In this document: positions 33,421-44,835 of the stretch, in pieces
Numbering within the stretch: the first letter of the stretch is position 1
How the letters are laid out: each line of letters opens with the position of its first letter
NCBI GenBank assembly: GCA_006386115.1
Contig: VFIW01000079.1
Span: 62,001 to 126,000, forward strand
DNA from: Globisporangium splendens
Taxonomy: Eukaryota; Oomycota; Peronosporomycetes; Pythiales; Pythiaceae
Reading direction: 5' to 3'
DNA length: 64,000 nt
The notes under the pieces: generated by a model
The model's input: only the letters and a program-made list of their open reading frames with translations
Told to the model about the DNA's origin: nothing
The model's database searches: none
Position numbers and translations under genes: made by a program

Positions 33421-36245
33421 TCTTTCTTTATAAGATGAGGTATTTTTAGGTTCATCTTCGTGACCTACAATATCCATTCTCCTAAATACTCTTCATTACG
33501 AATTTCATCTAGGAGTGTAAATGTGTCTATAGCGCGGATTGCACTAGATCACTTCTAAGTGCTAAATAATCTCTGACCAGGATGGCATGTTCTCTTGGTC
33601 CTATGTGAGGCTGCCTTGTGTTGTCCAATGACCTTGGGTCTTCCGAACTTCGCATAAGCCAATGCATGACGTCGTTGTCAAGATCCTGGGTGAGATTGTT
33701 GAAAGCAGCTCGATGAGTTGGGAAGTGAACCTGCGTTGAGGTTCTGGTGTCCATGGCTAGGTTGGCGGCTGAGTCCGCCATCTTGTTGAAGGCACGGTAG
33801 TGATGGTACCATCCTCGGATGTCGATGCAATCCGCGAGTCGTCGACTTGTCTGGTATAAACGTGCCAATCGGTGCTGTCGAGGGGACCGATGCATTCGCT
33901 GTTGGGAGATAATGAGTGCACTGTCTCCAATCACGTACAACGGTTCGAAGTGACTGCGTTGGGCTTCTCGGAGTCCATGTATGAGACCCCAGTACTCGGC
34001 AAAGTTGTTGGTCGTGTCCTTCCTGCTATACGCCATGCTCGCGGCCCAAATTAAACTGGCTGTGTGCGAGTCCTTATGGACACGCACGATAATGGATCCA
34101 GTCCCTCCTGGTCCTGGATTGCCGCGTGATCCACCATCGAAAAACAACAGGTAAACGCCGCGAGTATCATTTGGAGTCAAGGGGATGGCGTCGGTTTGGC
34201 TGAGAAAGCAGTCGACATATGCCTTGAGAACTGCTGCAACCGTGTGACCGTCCGAGTCTCCAGCTTGCGCTTCAGCGAGTCGTGTGAGGTTTCGCATCCC
34301 TGCCTCTAATCTGGCCATCATGATCGCCATCTCAGCAGTCGATTCGATTGGATCCGAATCCATGCGTCGCAGATGCGCACACCAAATGGCTGTATGAGCG
34401 ACGCGCTCATATATCGCCACAGTATGTGTGCGACGGGATAGAGATGATCTTGGAGATGTTCATTGGAGAACTTGTGTCCGATAATGTGTCTCTTGATCGT
34501 GGTCCATGCATGCCTTGGAGTATGTGGTAGATCCAGACTGAAGATCCAGATTGCGGGGTCGTGACCAGGAGTGATTCCGATCTTCGCCCATAGCGCATAA
34601 AAGTAGCTCCACACGAGTTTGGCTTTCGGACACTCCCAGAATAGATGTTGAACAGAAGATTGGACAACTTGGGAACATTCGGGATTCGAGCAGGATTGAT
34701 CAGCTTTCTCATAGTTCCACATGGAGAGTCGGTTGGCCTTCAGCCGGAGAAGAGTCTGAGTCGTATAAGCAGTAATCCCTGGGATGTTGTGTAATTCGCT
34801 CCATTGGATTAATTGCAGTCCTGGCCACAGAGATCCTGCTGTATGGACAGCTTTGTTGACTGCTGCATCTCGATTATCTTTGCCAATTTGTGTCCTCGTT
34901 GCTGCAACTTGTTGCCGATAGAAAGATCTGGTCGTATTGTGTCGTCCGTTGCCACCCCATAGTTGCACGATTCTTGTGAAACGTGGGTGTGCATGGAACG
35001 ACACCTTCTGCCCGTTCAAGTCTCTTGTTGCCATGACGTCACAGTCCATTGCGGAGTGGACTGTACGCGTAGCTTTGACTAGGGTCGTGTCGACGTGGGT
35101 CAGAGTTGCTTCACTGGTGTGCAGATGCCATTCGTGGTTGTAATGACGTTGCCCGTTGTACAGCCGAAGCACATTTGTTTGCTGTGGTCGATACAGAAGC
35201 TGTGGGAAGTTGGATACCAACGTAGCACATAACCGCTCGAGCGCTCGAATAGACGGCCGGGAGAATCCGGAGATTCCACATGTTGGGATGAAGTTAAGCA
35301 CTCCTGGTCTTATCCACTCCCATCGAAGTATGTCACCCAGTTGTGCTGTTCCAACTGATAATGATGTGTGAGCAAGCTTGTAAGGGGAGCCGTTGGAATC
35401 AAGAAGCCACCCATCTGCAGTCGAGGTCATGTATGGCAGCCATTCTGCACAGAATGTCCCACGTAGCTTTCGTCCTTCAGCGATGATACCTGGAAGCCTG
35501 TCAGACATTTTAGAGCTGAGGTCGATCTGGAACACATCGCCGTCCCATTGAGTCTGCACAATTGTCGACTTGAAGTGCTCGTAACACCAACGTACATTAT
35601 CACGTTCTCTGGGCTCGTAGGGTCGAGAATGGAGCGACGCACATAATGCTGCGCCAGTTGTCCACATGTTATCACGAAGCTGGAGTGGCCGCCTTGGAAT
35701 TGCATCGAGCGGCGTGATGTACGTCGAAGAATCCCTTGTGTTGTGCAGCAAGATTTCCCCGATGACCTGATCGATGTGAGAGGCAGTGATTGCCCATTTG
35801 GAGACTGCTGTGGCACTCATCGTCATCAGCTCAGTTCTGATGTTGGGTACTGACAAGCCTCCATTCATTTTTTTGAGCTCAGCTTGTTCTTCCTTCATCC
35901 ACGGTTTCGCAGGCTTACCATTCCTTGAGCCCCAGACAAACTGTTTCACTAGGTCGTGCAGCTGATTGACAATAGCCGTAGAGGGCCAGGAGTGCCTGGC
36001 CACGTAAAGCACTTTGGGTATGATGACGGCACTGGCAATTGCTGCACGTTGGGCGACAGAGTGAGTTTTGAGACGCGCAAGTCGAAGTCTGACACGTAAG
36101 GCTTGGATGCACTTGAACCAGTTACTTGCATTCGAAGGCGTTTGTCCGACTTGGATGCCGAGGTAGCGGCAATGTTCCTCACGTTGTAGCACATGAATGT
36201 CACTGACTGACTCTTCGGTGGAGCTAAATTCCTTGTTCAGCGGTA
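33421..36245 (-). mobile_element. LINE family A, copy 3 (longest copy)
   Basis: Reads leftward from about 36245 to the tail at 33421. It codes for the C-terminal part of a reverse transcriptase (CRYLGIQVGQTPSNASNWFK, VIIPKVLYVARHSWP, FVWGSRNGKPAKPWM), a zinc-knuckle region and the RNase H. A single-base loss near 34395 splits the frame: 624 codons (36192-34318) then 297 codons (34420-33527). The catalytic palm of the reverse transcriptase and any ORF1 are missing, so the copy is 5'-truncated. Its left end abuts family B sequence and no target duplication could be found, so the 5' junction is approximate and may be a rearrangement. Confidence 0.88.
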
Positions 36246-38331
36246 ATACTGCAGATTAGATCACTGAAGGATGGGACGCTGGGTCTTGATTGGTTCTTGC
36301 TCGAGTCTTGGGGCGCCCAAGGAGCGAAGCCAGCACGCACAGGCAAGGCTGTACCATACGAACAATATCCACAGACTCGGGTAGGAGTATCTCGGTGAAG
36401 ACCTGGTGGCTGCAGAGGGACGCAATCCCGCGTGGAAAGACGAACTAAAGCGGCAAATGGAATCCTTGCTACCGACCGTGGACCTCGAGTGGAGATCAGA
36501 CGAACGTGTAGGTGTGTATTTTGGGAGAAAACCTGAGCAGACGATACATCAATTATCGGAAGAGACTCGAGCGTTCTGGCCATCCTTTCAGTGGAACGAC
36601 AACCCCTGGATAATCGACAGTTAAGGCGAGCGGTACACGGTCAAAACGGTTTCTTTCCTGAAGGAATGCAATTTGGCCAGTTTCAACGTGAGAAGGGAAG
36701 AAGAGCGAGTGTTCTCCGTGCGGCTACCAACCATGACGGCGACTCTCACGTCCAAACGAAGGGCCGTCGTGCGAAAACTCGTAACCAGCATCATTCTATG
36801 CTCACCGGAGATAGAAATCGATGTAGGCAACCAGCTAATCAGTCAGCAGGAGCCGTGGAGCAGGAAACACACAAAACGAGAGTACAAGTGGATCAGCAAC
36901 GGCATGGGAACCATCATCGCGATGCCAGGGTCGGAGAGGAGCCACACGGACTACATTCAGATGCAACGGCAAGCAAATGGAGTTCTTTGGACAGTGACCG
37001 ACTGGACCGGGGATGCTACTTGCCAACAAGACGTTGCAATGATCGAAGAAGAAATAAAAACTGTAGGGTGGACATTCAAACCTCACCCGCTCACGACGCA
37101 CTGTCCGTGGCTGGTGCATGAACGTACTCCCCCAAACAGCATCCAGAAGACAATTGACCGAGCACGAACACGGAGGTTGCACAGCAAGCTGTATCAAGGT
37201 CTCGGAGGACTCGTAGACAAGCTCAACGAAGTCGCGAAAACTGACCAGTGGCACAGTCATGTGCAGTACCGATTACCAGTAGATCTATGGAAACAACGAG
37301 GATGTCTTACACCGTATCAGATGTGGACGACATACCGGATTTCTACGATGCAGCTCAACCTGTTCCATCCGGGAAAGATCGAGTCTTCAGCGTGCCCAAG
37401 TAATGCCGGATGTGGGGAGACAAAAGAAACCATCTCACACATAGTCTGGAGTTGCAAGCGAGCACAAGCTGCGTGGACGGTCTTCCTCGGACGATGGATT
37501 GGCCGAGCATTGACGGAGCAAACACTCAACCTCATAATGACTCATATTGCTAGCCGCACAGCCCCGCCAGGTCAACGGTCTTTGCTCCGGGAATTGGAAA
37601 AGAGCTTCAGGTTCATTACTCCGGAACACTCGACAGCACTACAGAAACTCTGGTTTATAGTCACATCAAGCATCCCAGTACTGCTATGGAGAACGAGAGT
37701 GGAAATAGTGCATGAATGGCAGCATGTCACTATCGAAGAAAGTACCCAGCGTGTGTGGACAGCGTGTGTGATGCATGTGCGAGCTGTGGCTCATCGGATG
37801 AGAACGCTCAAAGGAGAAAAGATCAATGCAACTTGCCTGAGCCAACTGCTCAGCGTACTGGAGAGACAAGACTTGTCGCGCTAACTGGAAGAATGGCGTT
37901 TGCATTTCGGTGGAGGTGCACGTGGCAACCCAGGTCCAGGAGGCAGCGGTTGGGCACTCACCTTCCTGAATGAACGTAGCAACCAATGGGAACTCAAAGC
38001 ATGCGGCTATGCGTACATGGGACCAGAAGTCACGAACAACTGATGCGAATACAGCGCACTGAAAGATGGTCTGGCATTCAGTGCACACTACCTTCAGCAC
38101 TATGAAGTCAAGTTGGAAGTCTTCGGAGATAGTCAAATGATTATCGCAGCCCAGAACGGGTTTTCCTCAATACGCCAGACCGAGTTGCAGCCACTAGCAG
38201 TTCGGGTACATCAAATCATCGCCAACTTTACGTGGATCTCCTGGAATCACACAAAACGAGAACAAAACAAGATGGCCGATCTTCTCGCCAACGTGGCAAT
38301 GGACTCCAAGAGTGCGAAGATACTCACCGAC

Positions 38332-38346
38332 GTATCGCAGGGAAAC
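38332..38346. repeat. Target-site duplication, left copy (LINE A4 nested in B1)
   Basis: gtatcgcagggaaac, repeated exactly at 38762-38776. Family B sequence is continuous if the segment between is removed. Confidence 0.92.
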
Positions 38347-38761
38347 TCGACATCCGAGGATGGTACCATCACTACCGTGCCTTCAACAAGATGGCGGACT
38401 CAGCCGCCAACCTAGCCATGGATACCAGAACCTCAACGCAGGTTCAATTCCCAACTCAAAGAGCTGCTTTCAACAATCTCACCCAGGATCTTGACAACGA
38501 CGTCATGCATTGGCTTATGCGAAGTTCGGAAGACCCAAGGTCATTGGACAACACAATGCAGCCTCACATAGGACCAAGAGAACATGCCATCCTGGTCAAA
38601 GATTATTTAGCATTCAGAAGTGATCAATTGCAATCCGCGCTGTAGACACATTTACACTCCTAGATGAAATTCGTAATGAAGATTAGGTAGGAGAATGGAT
38701 ATTGTAGGTCACGAAAATGAACCTAAAGATACCGTCACCTTATAAAGATAAAGATATAAAG
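38347..38761 (+). mobile_element. LINE family A, copy 4 (415 bp, nested)
   Basis: Heavily 5'-truncated: it begins at the codons for DIRGWYHHYRAFNK within the RNase H and ends in the ATAAAG-type tail. It matches copies 1-3 almost base for base. Confidence 0.92.
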
Positions 38762-38776
38762 GTATCGCAGGGAAAC
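38762..38776. repeat. Target-site duplication, right copy (LINE A4 nested in B1)
   Basis: gtatcgcagggaaac; after it the B element 3' region (gatcaagttcttctg...) resumes as in copy B2 near 63,210. Confidence 0.92.
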
Positions 38777-39049
38777 GATCAAGTTCTTCTGTCCCAAGTC
38801 GCAGCTCTGCATGACAATGATATCGATGCGACACCGTCAAAACTTAGAAACACCTCACTGTCAGCAGTGTTAATGAGACTCAGGAATTCTTAAACTGTAT
38901 GTAGATCATAAGTTAAATAGAATTACCTTCTCTCTCTCTCTCGCTCGAGTGTTGGGGCTTGATATTGCGTAATCTGTGGGGTAGACCTCAAATTTCGCAA
39001 TGCATCTACTATCTCAGCAGACGGTAGACGAGTAAAAGCACCACCAGCT

Positions 39050-39500
39050 CAAGACATAGGTTCAAGCTGGGTGCAGGTCAGCGCACAACCATGTTTGGCT
39101 TTCATGGTCACCCTGTTCTGTTTTTGGCTCTCTCGGACATCTGTTGGCAGATCGTTTTGAGCAGTGCACATTACGATTTGTGTACATCCTGTACCTGCAT
39201 TCCGAGGTAAGATGGACACGGAATGATGGCGCGATTCGACAGCAAGGTATCAAAACAAAATAATGGGAAGACGAGAACCCTATCGTCCACAGGCAATCTT
39301 ACTGCTGTCACATGTACACTATCGATTCAATATCGGTGCGTTTCCTGTCGTATGCGAAGTATCTGCAGACGAGCTGATTGCCCACAAACTCTGAAGGCTC
39401 GACAGCTCCTCGGCTCTCAGATCCTTCTTCGTGACCTCAAAGCATCCTCGACGCTGACCTTTTCAGGCGAACGACAAGAGCAAATGGGCGAAGGTACCAC
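39050..39500 (+). repeat. Diverged dispersed relic, copy 1
   Basis: Similar in order and wording to 46,905-47,270: a CAAGACA start, TTTCATGGTCACCCT, CCTGCATTCCGAGGTA (which looks like an exon end plus donor), and GAGCTGATTGCCC after a putative acceptor. Coding potential is broken in both copies. The parent gene is not recognised. The rest of 38,943-40,151 shows nothing that I can support. Confidence 0.5.
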
Positions 39501-40151
39501 AGCACGTGCGATGTGTCCGTGGTACGCTCCATTGACGCAAACAATTGCAAATGTACGTTTGAGCTTGTCATTCTGTGTCCAATCTTTCGTGGGCTACAAT
39601 CATCTGATGCCAACCTCCACCTCCGCTACTCTCTCAATTGCGCGATTGACAGCGATCCGTACTCCCGAATCAAAGGCCACCTCAATGACCTACCCATACT
39701 TCGAATCAGGCAACCGATAAACCCCAGCAACTCGGATTTAGTTATCAATTTTGTCTGAATTGTGCCCTTCTTGCAGAAGAAAAAGTCTGGCTGAACCTGC
39801 AAACAAGTCTGCTCTATACGTCGTGATGCATCTTTTATTCGCGGTTCATCCGGTGCCCGAAAGATGGGCACCCGCTGGTCAGTGTCCTCCTTGCCTTGTC
39901 TGGGAATTCCCACTGGTTCTTGAACAAACTAACCAACGAGAACCCGCATGCACCCAGTTCACCCAGTTCGGTAGAAAGGTCGATCTACAGTCATTCAGAG
40001 TGAGACCGATGTGATGTGTGTTGGAAGAAATCTTGTGCAGTGTGTAATTGGTGATTCACCACGGTCTGCGGAGAAGTCAGTCGTGCTGACACAGGTCCAG
40101 AAGTTGTTCATTTTCGAACTTCCTCGTCAGAGAGCAAGTGAGCAAACCACC

Positions 40152-40776
40152 ATGAGGGAACTACACTCTCCAAGCCAAATCAACTCGCCTCGGACGCAAG
40201 AAGGATACCATAAGCTCGAGAGCCAGCCTGTTCGCCATGGATCGTTCTTCTCGTGGATCGTGTTCTCCTTCGCAAACCCGCTGCTCAAACTCGGAAACAC
40301 GCGCCAGCTCAACATGGATGATCTGCAACTGGGAAGACAAGTACGTGTCCAAAACTGCGTCTCGGGACTCAAGACGCACCTCGATAAGAAAAACGGCTCG
40401 ATCTTCAAAGCCATCCTGATCAGCGTTGGGTGAATCGCGCTTGGATGGGGTATTAGTGTCTTATTCTGTGCTGGTTGCTGCGCAGTGTTTGCACCTGCAA
40501 AGTTTCTGGAAACACGTCGTCCCGATAGTTCGATTGCTCCAGAGCCGGACAGCTAAGATCTTGCGATCTGGCTGCGGCATTTTTCGTTACTTCGCATAGC
40601 GAATTGCACTTGCCAGCGCGACATGGAATTCAACCTCGAGGCGCTTCGCATTCGGTTGGCTGGCAGCGTGAAGGTGCCTGGTTCAACGAAAGCGGTTCGA
40701 GAAACACTCAAGGAGAAGACGGCTCGAAAGACGTGGACATCTCCAACCGGTACATTCCCGACTATGGACAAACATC
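40152..40776 (+). pseudogene. 5' part of ABCC (MRP-type) transporter, mutated
   Basis: From ATG 40152 the frame reads a typical oomycete MRP N-terminus (FFSWIVFSFANPLLKLGNTRQL, SIFKAILISVG) until TGA at 40431-40433, where a Trp is expected. The frame then continues IALGWGISVLFCAGCCAVFAPA to TAA at about 40553, again where an aromatic residue is expected (DS-x-DLAIWL). Between about 40670 and 40775 at least two shifts separate MEFNLEALRIRLAGSV, KDVDISNRYIP and the start of the long ORF at 40777. All pieces belong to membrane domain 1. Confidence 0.8.
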
Positions 40777-43700
40777 ATGCAAGCTGCGTTCGAGATCAAC
40801 AACGTCTGGATCCTGCCTGTGCAAATCGCAGTGGTCGTCTACATGCTCTACGCTGTCATTGATGTTGCCGCGTTCGCTGGACTGGGTGTCATCGCTCTTT
40901 CGATGGCTGCCGGTATTCTCATCGCCGCACTCACCGGTCAAGCGTTCGGATCGATTATGATGCGCAAGGATGAACGAATGAAATCAGTCAAAGAGGTATT
41001 TGGCGCCATCCAGATCGTCAAGTTCAACGCGTGGGAGGACAAGTTTGCGGAGAAGATCCGAAAGCTGCGCGCGCTGGAACTAAAGGCAGTCGCAAAGTTT
41101 GCTTATCTCAACGCGTTAAACGTGTTCCTGATGTGGTCGTCGCCCATCGTCGTGTCCGCTGTGTCATTTGCGGTGTACTCACTTGCGATGGACAAACCGT
41201 TGACGGCATCCAAGGTTTTCACATCCATCGCCTTGTTCAACGCAATCCGCGACCCGCTCCGCGCAATGCCTCAAGCTATTCAATCGTGCATTCAAGCAGG
41301 TGTCTCACTCAACCGTGTGGCGACGTTTTTGAAGCTCGAGGATTTCGAGCCAACGAATGTCACGAAAGAAGACCCATCGCAACCCAACGACGTCATCGTT
41401 TCTGTCCAAGACGGATCCTTCGGATGGAGTAAAGACACCCCGTTGCTCAAGGATGTGAACTTCAGCGTCAAGAAAGGCGACCTCGTCGTCGTCCACGGGT
41501 CAGTCGGTGCTGGCAAGTCGTCGCTCTGCTCGGCTTTGCTGGGAGAGATGGGAAAGCTGTCTGGGAGTGTGTTTGTGCGAGGGCGTGTGGCATACTATTC
41601 GCAACAGACGTGGATCCAAAACATGACGATCCGCGACAATATCTTGTTCGGAAATCAATTCGAGCTCATCAAGTACCAGCGCGTGCTCGAGGTGTGTAGA
41701 CTGCTGCCTGACTTGGCCCAGTTTCCTGGTGGGGACGCAACGGAGATTGGTGAAAAAGGGATTAACTTGTCTGGCGGTCAGAAAGCGCGTCTGTGCCTCG
41801 CGAGAGCGTGCTACTCAGACGCAGACCTCATCATCTTGGATTCGCCATTGGCAGCAGTCGATGCGGTCGTGCAAAGCGAGATCTTCAGCGAATGCATTTG
41901 CGGTTTGCTGGCGGACAAGACAGTGATTCTTGTCACGCATAGCCCCGATATCATCGCGTCTGATGCAGCCAACTACAAGATTCAGGTGGAAGATGGTGTG
42001 TTGAGTGGAGAGCGACGTGAGCCAGAGAAACACCGAAGCTGGTACGCGTCCAAGCTCATCGCCAACACGCCTGTGGAAGCTCGAGAACCCGAATCAGATG
42101 CGACCAAGCAAGTCAACACGGAGGCTGGCCGTATGATCATTGAAGAAGAGCGGCATGACGGCCGCGTGTCGAAGAGCGTATTCGCCTCGTACTTCCGTGC
42201 AACGGGGGGTATCACGATATGCTCGGTTCTGCTGTTCGTGCAAAGTCTGTGGCAAGGTTTCCAAGTGGCGAGCGACTTTTGGCTGAGCCACTGGGTGAGC
42301 GAGAACAAGAAAGCGTACGACGCAAGCGAAACTGGTCATTACATGACCATCTACTCTCTTCTTGGTGCTGGCGGTGCACTGATGGTTCTCAGTCGAGCTG
42401 TGATTGTTGCGTTCTTGGGGCTGCGAGCATCGCGCAAGCTGTTTGACTCGATGACCCACTCTTTGTTGAGTGCGCCACTCAAGTTCTTCGACGCCAATCC
42501 CATCGGACGTGTTGTGAACCGATACGGGGAAGATATGTCGGCGGTGGACTTCTCGGTGCCAGGCTCGTTTGGATCCACTTTGGCTTTTCTGTTCTTCACG
42601 GTCGTTCAACTTGGCACCGCGATTTACACGGTGCAGTACTTTGGTTTCATCGTCATCCCACTCGTCTACATCTATATCAAGATATCCATGTACTTCCTGG
42701 CGCCATCTCGAGAGGTGGCTCGGCTCTTGAAAGTTTCGGCTTCTCCGGTGCTAAGCCACATCAACGAATCGGAGCAGGGCGTGGTCCACATTCGTGCATT
42801 TGGAGACGCGTATGTGGAACGGGCGATCGACGAGAACTTCAAGCGGATCGATGTGAGTTCCAGAGCGTGGTTCGTGTTCAGTGTCGGACGACAGTGGTTC
42901 CAGGTGCGCATGCAGTTGATCGGATGTGGTATCATCATCCTTATTGTCTCCTCGCTTGTCTACCTTCGCAACCAGCTCTCTCCTGGAGTAGTCGGTCTCG
43001 CATTCAGTTACGCGCTGAGCGTCGATGGCAGTATCTCGATGCTCGTGCAAATGTACTCGTGGCTCGAAATTAGCATGGTGAGTCCTGAGCGTGTATCGGA
43101 GTACGCAGCAATCCTACCAGAGGGAGTGGGCAGCAAGCTCGTCATCGAACCTTCTGCCGATTGGCCACGCCAAGGCTCAATCCAGTTCGAGGATGTCGTC
43201 TTTAGCTACAAGGAAGGAGCGGTTCCGGTGCTCAAGGGACTGTCTTTCGAGATCAAGAACAACGAGAAGATCGGCATCGTGGGTCGAACCGGTGCTGGCA
43301 AGTCCAGTCTGACGATGGCGTTGTTCCGAATCAACGAGTTGGACTCAGGCCGGATCGTGATTGATGGACACGACGTCGCGGCGATACCTCTGCGATCGCT
43401 CCGCTCCAAGCTCTCGATCATCCCTCAGGCACCAGTTCTGTTCAAGGGCACTCTTCGAGCATACATGGATCCTTTCGATGAGTACACGGACGCAGAGATC
43501 TGGAACGCTTTCGAGAAGGTGGAGATGAAGGAGCAAATTTCTGCGCTAGAGAACCAGTTGCTGTACGAACTGAGCGAGAATGGCGAGAACTTCAGTGTGG
43601 GTGAGCGCCAGTTATTCTGCATGGCTCGAGCCCTGTTGGCAAAGACGCGCATCGTGGTGATGGACGAAGCCACGGCGTCGATCGACCACACGGCCGAGAA

Positions 43701-43920
43701 GAGGTTGCAGACGATGATCGAGCGCGATTTGAAGGACGCCACGGTGCTGACTATCGCGCATCGTCTGGCGACTGTGCTCAACTCGGACCGCATCATGGTG
43801 CTGAGCGATGGTGTTGTGGTGGAGTTCGATACGCCTCGCAACTTGGTGAAGAATCCAGACGGTGTGTTTTACGGCTTGGCGAAGGAGGGAGGCTATTTGG
43901 ATCGTTTGCTCGAAGAGTAG
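40777..43920 (+). CDS. ABCC (MRP-type) transporter, 3' part of a 5'-broken gene
   Basis: Uninterrupted 1,047-codon ORF from ATG 40777, but this ATG lies inside membrane domain 1, so as it stands the gene is probably a pseudogene or gives a truncated protein. Order: rest of TMD1 (IVKFNAWEDKF, an MRP hallmark), NBD1 with Walker A GSVGAGKSS (about 243-251), signature NLSGGQKARL and Walker B LIILDSPLAAVD, linker, TMD2 (FFDANPIGRVVNRYGEDMSAVD, also an MRP hallmark), NBD2 with GRTGAGKSS (about 835), signature FSVGERQLFC and IVVMDEATASID. Both ATP sites keep consensus residues. Family role: ATP-driven export of glutathione conjugates and other organic anions. Confidence 0.88.
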   Translation: MQAAFEINNVWILPVQIAVVVYMLYAVIDVAAFAGLGVIALSMAAGILIAALTGQAFGSIMMRKDERMKSVKEVFGAIQIVKFNAWEDKFAEKIRKLRALELKAVAKFAYLNALNVFLMWSSPIVVSAVSFAVYSLAMDKPLTASKVFTSIALFNAIRDPLRAMPQAIQSCIQAGVSLNRVATFLKLEDFEPTNVTKEDPSQPNDVIVSVQDGSFGWSKDTPLLKDVNFSVKKGDLVVVHGSVGAGKSSLCSALLGEMGKLSGSVFVRGRVAYYSQQTWIQNMTIRDNILFGNQFELIKYQRVLEVCRLLPDLAQFPGGDATEIGEKGINLSGGQKARLCLARACYSDADLIILDSPLAAVDAVVQSEIFSECICGLLADKTVILVTHSPDIIASDAANYKIQVEDGVLSGERREPEKHRSWYASKLIANTPVEAREPESDATKQVNTEAGRMIIEEERHDGRVSKSVFASYFRATGGITICSVLLFVQSLWQGFQVASDFWLSHWVSENKKAYDASETGHYMTIYSLLGAGGALMVLSRAVIVAFLGLRASRKLFDSMTHSLLSAPLKFFDANPIGRVVNRYGEDMSAVDFSVPGSFGSTLAFLFFTVVQLGTAIYTVQYFGFIVIPLVYIYIKISMYFLAPSREVARLLKVSASPVLSHINESEQGVVHIRAFGDAYVERAIDENFKRIDVSSRAWFVFSVGRQWFQVRMQLIGCGIIILIVSSLVYLRNQLSPGVVGLAFSYALSVDGSISMLVQMYSWLEISMVSPERVSEYAAILPEGVGSKLVIEPSADWPRQGSIQFEDVVFSYKEGAVPVLKGLSFEIKNNEKIGIVGRTGAGKSSLTMALFRINELDSGRIVIDGHDVAAIPLRSLRSKLSIIPQAPVLFKGTLRAYMDPFDEYTDAEIWNAFEKVEMKEQISALENQLLYELSENGENFSVGERQLFCMARALLAKTRIVVMDEATASIDHTAEKRLQTMIERDLKDATVLTIAHRLATVLNSDRIMVLSDGVVVEFDTPRNLVKNPDGVFYGLAKEGGYLDRLLEE

Positions 43921-44835
43921 CATTTCTGTTGTCATTAGGAGTGTGTGTGTGCCAAATCGCCAAAGCACCATTGTCGGCAGGAGAATATCGCCTTAGTAAG
44001 TCAGTACTGCCTTTTTCTAATCATGACAACCTTCGGTCTTACAATTCCAACTATTCCAACTAGTGTACAACGTGTTTGCTGCGCGGTATCGTCGATCGGA
44101 TAAAGGAGAGCAGTTCTCGGTTGTGCTCGAAGCAGTCCAAATATGTGCAAGATGTGCTGGAGTAGCTAACTTTTTCAATTGTCTCTCTGCTGTGTAGTGA
44201 GAAATCACAGATGCAAGCTTAAAAGCTCGTGGTGAGATTGAACTGGCGTAGGATAAGACCATTGGAAGCAAAGCAAAAACCAAGTGGCTATCCTCAGCTA
44301 GACGCATCACACGCGAGCACACAACAAAATGACTGGTGCCGCAGCGAAACATGCCGTGGATACGGCGGCCACTGTATTATACGAGTTCCATGCGTCGCGG
44401 CCCTCAGAAAACAATCTCCTGGACCTTCTCAACAGCGATGTGCGGCATGCAATCCCGACATTTGGCTAGACCGCATAGACGTGGTCTGGCACACACAGGC
44501 GCGCTTGCACTCCAAGTTGGGTGGGACGCTTCGGTGACCCTGCGCCGACCGCTCTCCTTGTCGAAGTTGTAGACGTTGCAGATGCAAGAAACTCGGAGAA
44601 AAGATACTGTTGTATCAGGCAGACACCACGATCTGCACAGATCACATTTAGAGCGAATAACAAGTGACACAAGCTGACAAATCCTAGGAGTACCCGACGA
44701 ACCAGTTTCCGTATCGAGCACGAATTTGCATCAACAACATACACACACATGGCTCGCACTCAGGTACATCAAACACATTGTTCAATGGTCACTTCTGATC
44801 GTCCTGTAGGTGCTGGACTGGAGGGCGTGGCGGGA
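43921..44835. other. Intergenic, about 900 bp
   Basis: 3' flanks of the convergent ABCC and BT1 genes. Short ORFs on both strands lack motifs. No repeat recognised. Confidence 0.4.

Larger units (their letters stand above)
36246..38942 (+). mobile_element. LINE family B, copy 1 (defective, interrupted by LINE A4)
   Basis: A second, distantly related LINE family. One long frame (36394-37884, with TAA at 36622-36624) codes for a post-RT region containing a zinc knuckle (C-P-S-N-A-G-C-G...H-I-V-W-S-C). After TAA at 37882-37884 the same frame continues as an RNase H: FGGGARGNPGPGGSGW, with a TGA at about 38041 replacing a codon before CEYSALKDG, then FGDSQMIIAAQNG and NKMADLLANVAMD. The first acidic residue of the usual DGG is Gly here (FGGG). 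A 415-bp family A copy is inserted at 38347-38761. The 3' end is a short CT repeat near 38928-38942. The left limit is uncertain. Confidence 0.82.

Noticed and set aside
33421..38942. The A3/B1 pair as one large composite or LTR element
   Set aside because: The two halves are different families in opposite directions, no terminal repeats are seen, and copy B2 exists without A3.
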